64,000 nt of DNA. Source: Phlebiopsis flavidoalba (lineage: Eukaryota > Basidiomycota > Agaricomycetes > Polyporales > Phanerochaetaceae). The position numbers and the translations under genes are program-made. The stretch's first letter is position 1; the number at the start of each line of letters is the position of its first letter. Positions 1 through 12,284 of this stretch are shown here, in pieces. The stretch spans positions 563,001 to 627,000 of the forward strand of contig JAOCPU010000013.1 of the NCBI GenBank assembly GCA_035772785.1. The letters are read 5' to 3'. Under the pieces are notes generated by a model. The model worked only from the letters and a program-made list of their open reading frames with translations, was not told the origin of the DNA and did not search any database.

Positions 1-499
1 AAGGAGCGCGAGCGACGACCTTTATTGCGTAGACTGTGTAAGAACATGGTCACACGGCTGCCGACTGTCCCCATTCACTGGACGTTTTCTAGGTGAACCT
101 GCAAGCCCCCACGCGTTAATCTTCCTCTGTTACTTTGACTTACTGTGCAATTTCGTCATATAAAGATACCACTCATTTACACCGTTCACTTGTCGCACCA
201 CCTTCATTATGTTTCATACCATTTTCTCGAACTAGATCCAAAAATTCATTATCATATACCCTCGCATGAGCAAACCGCTCTATGCGTCTGCCGCACACTC
301 TGGCGACACAGACCCTCACAGACCGGCTCCATGTGTATGCTTTAGCGAAATACTGGAGCTTCCTTATTTAGATATGACATCAGAAGCTGCTCGCCCGTAC
401 ACTCCAATGACATCATTCCCTTGGTCGCAGATATATACGAACCGCGGCGGCTATCCTCCGCACATTTCACCAGATTTTGCCTCGTCCTCGACTACCGTT
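1..499. other. Upstream region without a supported gene
   Basis: I see no homologous coding segment here. Short open frames occur in several phases, but none shows a recognisable domain. The right part presumably holds the promoter and 5' leader of the OM14-like gene that starts at 500. Confidence 0.4.
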
Positions 500-1524
500 A
501 TGTCGTACGCTTCCGTCGCTGCACACAATGCGCCCCCTGCCGCACTTCAGGTACAGTCCCATATACCGTCGCGAGCTTTCATAGCCATACCTATGTCTCG
601 ACAGCCTCATCCAGATCCCGCTCTGTTAACCACAGAGCCTCCATCACAAGACAATATTGCCGATGATGCTGCAAAGCTGGAATATAGTTGCTCCCAACTT
701 CAAGGAACATCCCGCGACCACGACGTCGACGCAGGACATACCGGTGGAGCCTACACCTCATGCAATTTCGGGCGGGGTGCCTGTTTCCACTTCCGCTGGC
801 AAAAGAACCTCAGACAAAGCCAAAAACAATACGCTCATAAAGCCGAAGAGGAAGGCTCTTATTTGTGGAATGCTGCTAAACAGCAGCTCTTAAGACCAGG
901 TCGTGTCGCAGGTGGGCTGATGGGTGTCGGTGAGTTTGGGAGTCCCTCAATGTATCTACCAAGGTCTCACGAGAGTAGTAAACATCGGCTTGTTATCTTG
1001 GGGCAAGTTACGCACTATATACCAAACCTCAACTCCGCCGTGATACGAAAGTCCTCGCAACCGCCGCTGCCGCTGCAATCGGCCTTTTGGGAGCTGAAGG
1101 TTACGCTTGCGGAAAAGTATCGCGAGACTCCTGCGGGCCAAGAAGAGGAACGTAGAGCTAAGGCCGAAGGCGCTGTTTTGTATCGCACTGCGAAGGAGCA
1201 CCTCCTTCGACCAGGAGTTTTGGGGGGACTCGTTTGGTGTTGGTGAGTTCAATGAGGCCATCCCAAAGACTTTCGCACTAACGCGATCCTCAGTGAACAC
1301 CACCATCATTGGAACTGTAGGCTACCTCGCTTACAAGCACTGGGACGCCCCGCGATGGGATCGCAAGGTTGTCTCTGCAATCTCCGTAGGACTTCTGAAC
1401 TCTTTGGTCATGTGGGGAGGGGTGATGTGTCTTATTGAGCTACACCGAACCCGTCCTCATGACGCCACTGCAGATATCTCGCGGAACAATACAAGAAGAC
1501 CCACCAATAAATTATTCTTATTGA
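500..1524 (+). CDS. OM14-like mitochondrial outer-membrane protein
   Basis: Resembles the fungal OM14 C-terminal domain family, integral proteins of the mitochondrial outer membrane. The start MSYASVAAHNAPPAALQ is followed by a GT donor. A polar, Pro/Thr-rich segment (NIVAPNFKEHPATTT, about 685-770) follows. The C-terminal part is a repeated unit: KAEEEGSYLWNAAKQQLLRP (about 838-897), KAEGAVLYRTAKEHLLRP (about 1161-1214), then NTTIIGTVGYLAYKHWDAP and WDRKVVSAISVGLL. The 'LLRPG..GGL' cores lead into short hydrophobic hairpins. Introns with GTGAGT donors interrupt both cores, near 927 and 1240. Single-base insertions (in GYA/AEKYRE near 1113 and in GGLVG near 1231) shift the frame. The C-terminal end is uncertain because the frame is lost around 1390. 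Family recognition comes from memory of fungal homologues; membrane placement is inference. Confidence 0.75.
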
Positions 1525-3042
1525 ATGCAATGATCACTGCTCTCGTTCAGTCTGATTTTCATTTCGCCCAGTTCAACAGCCTCCATTGTTTGTATCCATA
1601 TATATATACTATTGATGGATGACATGATTTCTATACCATGTGACTTTCCGCATCGAGTGGCGAGCCCATCGTGCAACGAAAGCTCAGTCATGCACGTTTC
1701 TTTCTACCACAAACTCTCAATCATGCGCGCATACTACTACGACAACCTGGCAGGTTTCTCACCAGCGAGACCCCATGATTCTGGCAGTGGAGGTGGATTG
1801 TGCCATGCTGAGCGCTGTTGGGAGTGTTACACTGGTCAATTCCCATTGATTCAGAGGGGAGGTGGACGGAGGCAGTCGAAACCATTGCGCGCGAGGAGGG
1901 TGTACAAGAAACCGGGTATGTGATAGAGTCAAGCCGAGGAGACTCTCGGAGACAAATTACGCCAACGCAATGGCGACAGTGTGGAAAGAGTAAGTAATGA
2001 AAGGACCGTCTGTGATAGATGCGCCTGCCTTAACATATGCAACTAGACATATGCATGATGATGGAAGCAAAATACGTCATTACGCACTTGGTGGCATTTT
2101 TTTTTTTTTTTTTTTTTGCGCGTTCTTCACGACAGTGCGAGGTGGGTCTGATACAATTCACATCGCCAGAATGTGCAGGCTCAAACACCCAGTAAATCTG
2201 CTAAGAGCCTGCACCCACCGATGAGTGGATTCGGGATTCACTGTGTCCACGACGGCGACCTCCTCATTCTACCGCGGGAAATTTACACCGCTTCAGCCTT
2301 GACGTGAACGAGCAATAGTGTGAAGATGAATGAGGCTATTCAAGGCCAAGCATGACCTCGCCACAAGTGTGATCAAATGGCTCTGAGAGAATCTGTAACA
2401 GGATGAGCCCTAAATGGGGTTGCACAAATTACCGCGGCCCAGAGACTGACAGAAACCCCCGTATGTCGGCAACATACTAGAGGCCTTCGGACATGCTCAG
2501 ACCGTTTCCGGCCGTATAACGACAGTCCCTGGTGAGATGTGTATACCGCCCTCAGCGGTTGTATTGTATGGCATCAATATGCACGTAGACAATGTGGAAA
2601 GCGCTATCGTGAATGGCGACGATGTCAGATCATCGACTGGCGACGAGCAAGGAGTGATGGATCTGCATCATGATTCTGCGCGGGATTTTCCCTCATAACA
2701 TAGTAATTCTAAACCTCGATATGGGTTTATTCGTTCCACACATTTAAGCGTCTAGTGACAGCTGCCGCAAGTGCCGAGAGCGAGAACTCTAATTTTTGAG
2801 CGTCGAGCACATTGACTCCCACAAAGCAGGCGGAGCCTGTATCCTCGACGACAGCGAACAGCTAGGGTCTCTGACACTCGACATCCTCCCCCGCTTTTCT
2901 GCCTACACTCGGTTACCATGTCGCGCGATTCTTCCGGCTGCAGCAGGCGATTTCCGACAGTGCGAGTCGAATCGCTCATCTGAGAGGAGGCTCATGTCCA
3001 GCGAAGACAGATGCCTCCCAAGCAAACTACCAAGCCATAGCG
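1525..3042. other. Interval with poly-T tract and no firm gene
   Basis: No complete gene is supported. A stretch at about 1770-1990 (+) has coding-like texture, ending in the polar segment GYVIESSRGDSRRQ near 1914-1955, and is followed by a GT-like donor. It weakly recalls the matrix-side part of Tim21-type import subunits, but no downstream Tim21 domain follows. A run of 21 T lies at 2097-2117. The last 250 bp precede the eIF3c start and probably contain its promoter. Confidence 0.3.
2097..2117 (+). repeat. Poly-T homopolymer (21 nt)
   Basis: An uninterrupted run of T within a non-coding interval. It could be a nucleosome-disfavouring element or the reverse-strand poly-A tail of a retrotransposed fragment, but I see no adjacent target-site duplication. 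Confidence 0.9.
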
Positions 3043-5959
3043 ATGTCCCGATTCCTCCGCTCGGCAGATGATTTCCGACAGCAGCGACACCGATTCCGAG
3101 AGTGAGGATGAGGATGAGAGTGATTTGTCCGAGGACGAGGAGAAGCCGACTACGAAAGAAGTCTCGTTTCCTGAGAGAAGAAGGCGACGATGAGGATTAG
3201 CTCGGATGAAGATGGGGGGAAGAAGGTGGTTACAAGCGCAAAGGCATAAGCGTGTGGAGGAGAGATGGAGGCATTGGGCAAGTCCATGGACATATGCCGA
3301 TTAAGATACGTAATGACTGGATCTGACCATCTCAAACGGTACGTAGTTCATCTTCAATGCCACACATTCTAACGAATTTACGTCCGTATAGAGTTCCCGA
3401 TAAGCTTGTTCGCCTCGTACAGCGGCAGCAGAACATTTCTGAGCCAGTCTCCCCCGTTCTATATTCGTACTCTCGTTGAGCTGGAGTCCACCCTCAATAC
3501 CGCTGTATCCAAAGAGAAAGAGGCGAAGAAAAAGATGAATGCCAGTAATGCGCGTGCTTTACACCGCGATTGAAGCATAAAAAGTGAAGAATGACCGCCA
3601 AGGAGTACGAGAATGATGTGAAACGGTTCCAAGAGGTATGACTTAGTCCGCTTTCTCAGTGTAATCCATTTGACATGCAGGTCTATCTCAGGATCCTGAG
3701 ACATTCGAGCGCGAATACACCGCCGCAGTGACAGTAGAGGCGCCCTCCGCACCTAGGGCCAAGAAAGGCAAGAAGGTAGCCGAGGAAGAAGATGAGACGA
3801 GGAATTCACCACCGTGGGCAAAGGTGGAAAGACAGTTCAACTCACTCGGAGAGTATTTTCAAGAACTTGCAGGCTATACAGGAAGCGCGTGGCAAAAAGG
3901 TCGATGCGCATGTGTGGTCTTCTAGTGACAGCCGTTAACATGTTTTTAGAACACGGACCGTATGGAGGCAGATCCGTATTTTGGAGAAATTGCTGGACAT
4001 TTCGTTTACACCATACCAGCGCATCCGTGTCCTCCTGACTCTCATTTCGTCACGGTTCGATTACAACTCCTCCGTCTCTTCATACATGCCCATCGAGCTT
4101 TGGCTATCAGCGCAGCGGGAAGTTGACCAGCTAGTCGGCATCATCACCGAAGAAACCAAATACGTCATCCAAGAATTCACCGAAGATTATGACGAACTTG
4201 CAGAACGTTCCCCAGAGACCGAACCGAACGGTACCGTCGCTATACGTGGCAGCATCATAAGCTTTGTCGATAGGCTCGATGACGAGTTCACAAAAAGTCT
4301 CCAGAACATTGAATCCTCACGGTACCGAGTATGTCGACCGGCTGAAGGACGAAAAGATCCTGTACTGCACCATCTGCCGCGCTCAAAGCTCTCTATGAAA
4401 AGACGAAGCAGGACGATCACTCTTGGCCGTGTGTCATCATGCGTCGTCTGGAACACATCTTCTACTCGAAGGTGCGCTACGTGTGTCTATATCTTCGCAT
4501 CGTCATGGAGCTTACACATGCAATCGGGCAGCCGGACCCCTGTCGTGACAAGCCCTGGATGTCTTTTGGCGGTACCCGAATCCCCATCAAGCCTTTCGAT
4601 TGTCCTCGGGCCCGTTTCTCACTGAGAATTCTCCTTCATTCGCTTTGCGTCCACTATACAGCTGGCAACTTATTTCTGCGGACCGTGCCATGCTCTGTCA
4701 CATATACCCACTACGCCACTTCACATTTACGATCTTACACACCGCTTCGGGATAGGCTCTTATGTCTCATTCAAGAGTCTATTCACTCTGCCGACGTCGC
4801 TCGCAACACAGATCCTTTAAACCGTACCGTCGTCCGCTCGGTCATTCTGAGGCGCGTTCCGATGCGGCCTCATACGAGAATCGCAGGTCTATCCGACAAG
4901 ATATCCTTCGCTACGCCAGGTGTGAAAGAGCTCCTCGCTCAAAGGCGCCACCAGTCCAGCGGTTATCAGGTTCTCCACACCCGAGCAAGAAAAGGGACCG
5001 AGCGCCAACGCCAGCTACCCTCCAAATTGCCACATCATAACGGATGTTACTTTTGTGGAGCGACGCTTTCTTAGTTTCGAGCATGCTTGTTTTTGGGATC
5101 CCTCTACTCGCAAGCATCGACAGTGAGGAACAGAGTCGAAAAACTATATCGAAAATCGTTCCGCCCTTCGCTGACGTCGCTGATCGTCAGGTGTTACCGG
5201 TCCTCCCGAGGAGCTACTCGAGGACCATATCATGCACAGTGCCGAGCCGCGCGCTCCAGACGGTCAATGGGAGAAGTGCAGGGGACTTCATTCAGAGTTA
5301 ATCACAATCGGGAGCCATGATGCCAGGAGTGTGCCTCCGTTAAAGATAATGCTCTGAGGCCCCAATTGTTTCGTAGTGTGGCCTTTACCTACTATTTCGA
5401 CTGCTGATCATTTGACTCTTATCGTATCAGACTCATGACATCATAGAAGAAAGCCTTAGCACGTACCTATTCACTGCTTATGCAACGCACTCAGCACCCT
5501 TTCCTTATCGCTGTGTCTCGCACATTCTCTCTCTTCCTCTACCGCGCAGTCACCTCCCATCGTTCGAAGATGATCGGAACGAGAGTTGTCAGCTTCGCTG
5601 GTTCAAGCTGCCGTGTAAATCGTCTTCCACCGCATTCAGAATTACCACGAGCCCAAAGCAGCTCGACCAAAGTTGTGGCCGATAATGTTCAATGCTATGG
5701 TGGCGCAGAACGAAAAAAGAACCTGACCAGGAAGCTCGGCAACGCCAGCGGCTGGCGCGACCGTACAGACGGGCTAAGGGCGACAAAGCGTGAGCAGACC
5801 GAGGGAAACGACGCTGGCGAAGAGGAGAAAGGCGAGGCGGTCTCGGGTGAGTGCTCCGTGGTGGACGGGGCGCGCGATTTAGCTCAAGGCTGCGGTAACC
5901 CAATTGCAAACGCCCAGAGAGAAGCCGTTAATGGTATCTTTTCCACGTCGTATATGTAG
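3043..5959 (+). CDS. NIP1: Eukaryotic translation initiation factor 3 subunit c
   Basis: Scaffold subunit of eIF3, which binds the 40S ribosome and eIF1/eIF5 during start-codon selection. The start MSRFLRSADD is followed, after a one-base shift, by the typical acidic serine tract (SDTDSESEDEDESDLSEDEE). The eIF3c N-terminal domain follows: SEPVSPVLYSYS/FYIRTLVELEST near 3440-3495, FQELAGY/NLQAIQE near 3855, LLDISFTPYQRIRVLLTL (about 3987-4040), and SYMPIELWLSAQREVDQL. The helical part contains LQESIHSADVA (about 4768-4800), VKELLAQ, and LLASIDSEEQSRKTISK (about 5106-5155), before the PCI region. The tail has LGNASGW(R)DRTDG, typical of the Arg/Gly-rich eIF3c C-terminus, then GNPIANAQRE. Many frameshifts interrupt it, especially at 4480-5330. 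It is tail-to-tail with eIF2B-gamma. Identification is firm; the exact stop and the exon borders are not. Confidence 0.9.
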
Positions 5960-6142
5960 ATCATTGTTGTTGTACTCTTGCGCTCCGCCGGCGAATCTCA
6001 ACCGTCATCATTTTCTGAAAGACACATTTCGATGGTGCTTGTAGTTAGTATGATTTAAGTGCTTCTGTCGTGTAAAGTACGGTTTTTCATGGAAAGGACA
6101 GTGAAACAGACTACGAAGTGCCGTCGCTCTCGCCGTCCCTCC

Positions 6143-8104
6143 TCAAGCATCGTCCGTAGTCCTCGCTGTATCATCAGGTACATGTTCGCAATCCCGATAC
6201 GTCCCAGCATTCTCGGGGCGGTGTCTCTGAAAGACTCTGCAAAGCCGGTGAGCGGGGGGTTTGCCAGACGTCAACACTAAGTGATACCTGCACTTTTCTA
6301 CTTCGTACCCGGCTTGCGTAACACACCTTGACAGTTTTTTCCGCTTTCGACCACGCGATTTTCGTGTTTCTGTACCCGATTATGACAGCCGTCGAGTTTG
6401 GGCACTGGTACCCAGTCAGAGCGAGGCTCAAGCTCGTACAAGATGTGAATCTCACTCCGTCAGCTGCAATGACACATTGATCCGAGAATAACACAGCCGA
6501 CGATCTTCCACCATCTTTCCAATTTTACGCAAATGCTTGCCGATGAACTGATTTCTTGACGCTTGTTCGCTCTCGCCGACTTTGTTGTGTGTCCGACCAT
6601 GGAGTCTCTGAGGAGTACTTGAGCTTTCGCATCAATAAATGAGCTCTACTCTCCGAATCTGTCGTAGTGAGTATGTCGTTGTGAGTAAGGGGGGGTGGGG
6701 GAGACTAAGATATTCGAGGTTAACAGCTATTGGACGACCGCATTTAAAGCAGGCGCAAGACACACATGACGATTGATGGTCGACCGGTAAGAATGTATGT
6801 TGTATTTTGCACGCGCCGCAAAACCTTGCGACGTGCGTGTAAGACAACACCAACGCGAAAGCTGACATCGTGTACGTCTGTGGGCTCGAGTCCAACGGTC
6901 GACGATGCGGCGGTGCGATGTCATCTGGAGATGGCGGTTTAAGGTGTGTGTACAGTTGTGCGTGCAGTTGTATGGAGGGTGGAGTGTTTGGAGAGCTGTG
7001 CTCTGAGTAGCCGTGTTTGAAGGCGGGCTAAGGACTAAAGATATTCAATGCCTGCTGCACGGCGTTCGCTCGACGGAGGAAAACAACACATACGCGCCGC
7101 GTATTTTAAGCGTTTACTGGCGGAATATTGGGGTTTGCATAGCCATGGTATGGAACTCTTCACGGAGAGAATCGAAATGAGACTTCTCCTGGAGTGCATT
7201 CGAGGACGACCCCGCCGACACACATACACATGTGCATCCCGAAAGCTAGATGATATACCTAGCACGGGGATAACTGTGACGTTCACACTTAGATCGCAAT
7301 GCCTCGCCAAGTATTACTGGTGAGGCAGTTTACCTTGTAAGCAGACTCATCGTGAGATCAAGACTTCTGAGGCTACGGTCCAGGTCGTCTGGAGAGTCAA
7401 CGTGTAGCAGCGTGCCGGGTGCGGTCATCCCAAGCTACAGGCGACGAAGGCGGAAGCATGCCCCATTCCTCTGTAATAGCGCCTTTTGTCGGGTTTTTAG
7501 GGAGACTCGTAGAAACAAGCAGTCGCAATTGATCCGTCGTATGTCGTCTCTGTCCGAAATTTGTCTCAACATTCCGGATAGCTTAAAGGAATGGGATGGA
7601 ACGAAGTCGCAGGGAAGGGACGACGAAGTCTTGTGTTATGCGACCAGCGAATTGCCTCAGGACATCGCAAGTGCCAGCACCAAGATCGGGGGTTTCATCA
7701 TAGACCTGCAAGTCTATCCGCAGCGATGGAAAAGAGGACACGGACGATTCAGAGTGAATGTAGTGCGAGATGGCGGCCTTCTGTAATGTCGGGCAGATGA
7801 GTAGCACATCTGTATGAGTATAAGATTAAGATACAGCGCTGATCATACAGACTGACCTCTAATCCCAGAGCCCTCTAGCCAAGAGAGAGGATAATCAAGC
7901 ATGGGTTTATTCGCTATAGGCAGCAAAGCCTTCGGACAAGGCTCGTCCCCATGATTGCTCGTGAGCGGAACAAGACTGGAATTATATATGTTGATACTCC
8001 AAGGCGGGTAGTGCACGATACGACTTACTCGTGCCAAATCCTGCGAGGACGACGGCAATGAATTCTTGTGTCGCAACTTTCACGGATGACTCGTCGAAGT
8101 CCAT
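6143..8104 (-). CDS. GCD1: Translation initiation factor eIF2B subunit gamma
   Basis: Subunit of the eIF2B guanine-nucleotide exchange factor that recharges eIF2 with GTP. It starts MDFDESSVKVATQEFIAVVL, so the first coding base is 8104. A GTAAGT intron (about 8031 to 7975) follows. The nucleotidyltransferase-like domain then reads LVPLTSNHGDEPCPKALLP and IANKPMLDYPLSWLEGSGI. A second intron ends with ACAG before DVLLICPTLQKAAISHYIH and IDLQVYDETPDLGAGTCDVL. Later pieces include RDAHVYVCRRG, WLCKPQYSASKRLKYAARM (about 7070-7125), GFAARA, and a left-handed beta-helix-like segment with DQCVIADGVRF and VIIGYRNTKIA (about 6300-6480). The C-terminal stop is approximate. The gene diverges from the kinase gene (236 bp apart). 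Several frameshifts occur in an otherwise well-conserved protein. Confidence 0.87.
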
Positions 8105-8339
8105 TTTGAGAGGGTCTCGGAGAGTTCCAAAGAAGGCAGGTATAACATTTATATAGCGGCACGCGAAAACAGGATATTAATATTGCGGGCGCTTGCACGG
8201 ATGATGCTGGACCGCGACCATCTCTCGCTCGCCATGAACACATCCGACTGCTAAACCGCCTATGTCCTATTTTCCTGACTCTGCCTTGACAAGTCTCTAT
8301 CTTTTAATCATTGTATGATCTCTTCCCCTTCTCCCCGAC

Positions 8340-11254
8340 ATGGCGCCGTCCGTCCACCAACTGTACAAAAGACTAGAAAACGATCGGCAAGGGTGCCTAT
8401 GGCTCGGTCCACCGAGGTGTTGAAATAGCCACAAACAATGTCGTCGCTCTCAAGATCATCAACTTGGACACCGAGGACGACGACGTTGCGGACATTCAAC
8501 GTGAAGTGTGCCCTCCTCACACAGCTCCGTGACGCCCCCAATGTTACTCAGTATTATGGATGTTTTCTGGACGGCCCTCGTGTCTGGATAGTCATGGAAT
8601 ATGCTCAAGGCGGCAGCGTACGCACGCTAATGAAGGCCACAAAGGACGGTACGATAGAAGAGAAATACGTCTCTGTCATCATACGCGAGGTTCTCTTCGC
8701 ACTGAGCTACCTCCACAAATCTGGCATTATCCATCGTGACCTAAGGGCCGCAAAACAGTTCTCATCACTGCGGCGGGCAAGGTCATGATATGCGACTTCG
8801 GTGTCTCTGCCCTTCTTGCTACTGACATGCCTGCCTCTAGCAAACGAAACACTCTAGTCGGCACTCCTCATTGAGATGGCCCCCGAAGTAGCCCATGCCT
8901 CTTCGCCTTACACTCGAAGGCCGACATATGGGAGCTTAGGCATTATGATATACGAAATGGTGAAGGGAAATGTGCCTAATGCCCATATAATGGATCAGGC
9001 CAAACTCATCCAGATGCTTCCAAGGATGAAACCGCCGAGGCTCATCGAGGGCGAAGGGAGCAAGGAGTTGCGAGAGTTCGTCGCGCACTGCTTAAGAGAG
9101 TCCCCCACCGATGTATGTCTATTGCCTTTACCCTTCCATTTGCCACTGACCGTCGACTCCAGCGATTGGCCGCAGATGATCTTTTGAAGACAAGATATAT
9201 GAGGACGGTTATCAAAGCACCAGTCACCATCTTAAAGGAGCTCCTCGTTCGCTATGACTCTTGGCTCCAAATGGTGGTTCTCGTGCCAGTGTCGCGGAAC
9301 CCCTCCCGTGGGAAGAGGAGGAAGAACGAGAGTACGTGTACCCCGTGTACAAACAGTCAAGCACTAAAGCTTCCTTAGCCTAATGAATGACGAAGAGGAG
9401 GATAATGACGGTACTTGGGAATTCGATACTGTTCAGGGCGCGCTCGGTCATCGCTAGATGGGCAGCGCTCATCTTCGCTTGCAACAGATGACGCGCCTCA
9501 TGCAACAATTCGTCCCCCGCCGCCTTCGAAGGTTCCGCCAACCCTACGCATGCTTTTCGAGGATGCGGAGAATCCTCCAGAACCGTTCACATTTCCTGGC
9601 GTAGACACCCCCATCGTCCTTAAAAGTAGCCCTTCGCTTCTGCCGCCACCAGGCGCGCCCTCAGCCAGGGCAAGGAACCGTTCACGAAGCACTGCTTCGC
9701 CAAGCGAGGCCGATGAGGATGTCCTAAACGGCAAAGCAGCCCCACTTTTCCAGTTTCCACCGCGCTCTAGCTACATCTCGCACCGCCCAGCAACTGACAA
9801 CCTTCCCGATGACAGTCATGATGATGATTGCCTCCCTATGGATGGACGGCATCCACCTCTCGTTCCTGGCATCCCTTCTAGTCGTTCCCCTTCGCGGGCA
9901 AAGCTCTAGGCAGCCATCTCCTTTGTCAAGTCCTCTCCTCACCGCTGTGAACTGCAAGAAACTGAGGCCCAGGATATAGCCGTTCTTCTTCTCTCCAAGA
10001 CGCTTCTAGCGATGTCCCAGACCCCCAATCGTGTTCTCAGCTTCCTCTCCTGACGGACCGAAGCCGTCCGCTACTAGCTACCCGTTCTCAGCCGGGGGCG
10101 ATCTCAGAGCAGGCGCGTTGAATCTCCCCCGGGCTTTAGGCCGAATCACGACTGGAATTTCCCCTCTCCGTCTACTTTTCAGTTCCCCCCCGTGGGCTTT
10201 TCCCAGCCCTCTACGCCTCCGCCTCTCGCAGCTCCGATTACCAAAACGCACAATCGAGTATCGCACGACACACGCTAGTGCCTCAACGATGTCCACCGTG
10301 TCGCGCGGCTCCCACCAGTTCACTCACTCTTTGGACACATCTGTCATACTAAGACGACACCAGATCCCCGCTTCTCTTCCTACACCTCCTCCCGTGACAC
10401 GCTCACGTTCCGCTGCACCGTTCGGTGAATCAAGTTCACACAACTCAGCCCCCAGCTCGAACGGCCCTGAAGCTGTGATGCTGCAGTCTGTTACTAAGAA
10501 GCCAAGCATGACTAGACTAGCGTCGCTACCCGTCATGGAGACAATACAGACACCGACACGTCCATTCACTTTCGGTCGCACGGAACGCAGCGGCAGTGTG
10601 GACACAGCGACAACCGTTACCTGGTTTGAGAGATGTGTTGAAGGTATTGGCTCCCTCGTACTCTGTGTAAGATTAACTTGACCCGAACCTCTTGGCAGAT
10701 ACCACCTTTGACCGCGGAACATCGCTTGTGGAATGACTGATTTGCTTCCTCCATCACCATCCGCGATACCTTCTGTCAAGCCATCTCCCTCACCTAGTCC
10801 TCTTGGTCCATCAACACCTGCAGATGTCACACAGCTCAGCCCGAGGACATTGCCCTTCACGAATGTTGCGGCGTCGTCTTCGTCTACCTCCCTTAACTCG
10901 CTTTCGTCTCTTCAGAACCACTCTGTCAATGGTGACCACTCAACATCCTCCACAAGTTCGCACGCTCGCTCCCACTCCTTTGGCGTTCTTCAGACATCCT
11001 TCACCTCACTGTCTTCGGATTCGTCCATGGGTCCTACCATCCGACCTCTCAAACTTTACTTCGCTAATGTACTCGGACGATGTGGCCCATGCCGAACTGG
11101 CGCGGACGGTCGACGACCTTGCTCAGTGGCTCGACGTCGTCGAAGTAGGGCTCACGCAGATGCTTGAGAGTGCGGGGAACCGACGATAGAAGAAGAGCAG
11201 GAGCAAGAAGACGGCAGTATGCCGCTGGTCCGACCCGCTTGCCGCGTACTCTGA
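8340..11254 (+). CDS. Ste20/germinal-centre-type Ser/Thr protein kinase
   Basis: Protein kinase of the Sps1/Kic1/MST group. It starts MAPSVHQLYKRLE, then after a one-base shift reads IGKGAYGSVHRGV (glycine loop), VVALKIINLDTEDDDVADIQ (ATP-anchoring Lys), YYGCFLDGPRVWIVMEYAQG (hinge), HRDL (catalytic loop, about 8732), ICDFGVSALL (DFG), GTPH and MAPEVAH (APE), and SLGIMIYEM. The kinase domain ends near 9190. A long Ser/Pro-rich, presumably disordered tail follows (9400-11050). The C-terminus is conserved: DDVAHAELARTVDDLAQWLD, then after a shift an acidic Glu/Gln segment ending PLVRPACRVL and a TGA. The catalytic loop reads HRDLRAAK instead of HRDLKAAN, and a stop lies in the activation segment. 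Both fit single-base errors, but genuine inactivation cannot be excluded from sequence alone. Kinases of this group act in polarity and cell-wall signalling in yeasts. Confidence 0.85.
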
Positions 11255-11401
11255 GCTCATCAATCCCTAGCGGCCGGCCGCCGGGTCCAGTCATTATCGC
11301 CTCCATCTCGTCAATCTCGTCGATTTCGCTGTTGTCGCACATCGCAAGCTGTTGTGAAAGGGTTTTGGTGCTTTGGAATATTACATAGATCCTCCTTCAT
11401 C

Positions 11402-12284
11402 TTAATACATAACATGTAAATAATATATGTGCACGAACAGGGCCCTGTGTGACTCGTCTATATGAAGCCGTTCTCTGTGGAGGTAAGCTGTGATCCTGCG
11501 CACGGCCTCAGCTACGTCGCATTCGTCAGTCTTGATGTGCACTTCGGGCTTTTCTGGTGCCTCGTACGGCGCCGAGATACCGGTGAAGTCTGAAAGACAG
11601 CAATTACTTGGGGAGTTGTCATGAGAAAGAGATGTATATACCCTTTGCTCTCGCCGGCGCGGGCCTTCTTGTAAAGACCTTTGGGGTCGCGCTGCTCGAC
11701 GACGTGGAGGGGTGCGTCGACAAAGACCTCGATGAAGGAGAGGTTGCCCTTTTCGTGCAGCTCACGTGCAACGGCGCGGTCTGCGCGGTACGGCGAGATG
11801 AACGCGGTGAGGGTGATGCAGGACGCGTCCGCAAAAAGTTTCGAGACCTGTGAGTATGGCAGTCAGCGCAGCGAACGGGGGAGAGCGGGGGACACACGAA
11901 CCTCGCCGATGCGGCGGATATTCTCCGTGCGCGACTTCTCGTCGAAGCCAAGATCCTTGTTGAGTCCGAAGCGGATATTGTCGCCGTCGAGGCGGTATGG
12001 TGAACTTCTTGAGGTGGAGGAGATGCTGCTCGAGCGCGCATGCGATCGTCGACTGCGATGGGACATGTCAGCGCGCGCCCCCCCCCCCCTCGCGGATATG
12101 TGGCGCACCTTGCCGCTAGCACTCAAGCCGGTGAACCAGATGGTGATGCCCTTTTGCGAGAGCAGCTGCGCGCGCTCGGCGACATCGACGGATCCTTGCA
12201 AGGCGTCAGTGCCACATTTTAGTTGCGCGATGCGAGATGCTCACCGGTGTGGAAGGTGATGTTGGTGGCGACCTGGGCAGACAT
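11402..12284 (-). CDS. MET14: Adenylylsulfate (APS) kinase
   Basis: Phosphorylates adenosine 5'-phosphosulfate to PAPS in sulfate assimilation, in the cytosol. It starts [14 protein letters not shown] and splices at a GTGAGC donor. It continues with [20 protein letters not shown], which carries the Walker A/P-loop; the loop is split by an intron after SGK. Then come [59 protein letters not shown], and [15 protein letters not shown]. The C-terminal part reads [18 protein letters not shown] and ends with a helix containing [20 protein letters not shown]. All signature segments of APS kinase are present. In the given frame translation runs past LHID to a TAA at 11402-11404; homologues usually end near LHID, so the last codons may reflect a lost stop. 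Convergent with the kinase gene, 147 bp apart. Confidence 0.92.

Noticed and set aside
1612..1990. Possible Tim21-type mitochondrial import subunit
   Set aside because: Only about 30 residues look suggestive, and the conserved membrane and intermembrane-space parts are not found downstream.
7352..7786. Plus-strand frame of 144 codons
   Set aside because: It is the antisense shadow of the eIF2B-gamma exons, which carry clear homology on the minus strand.
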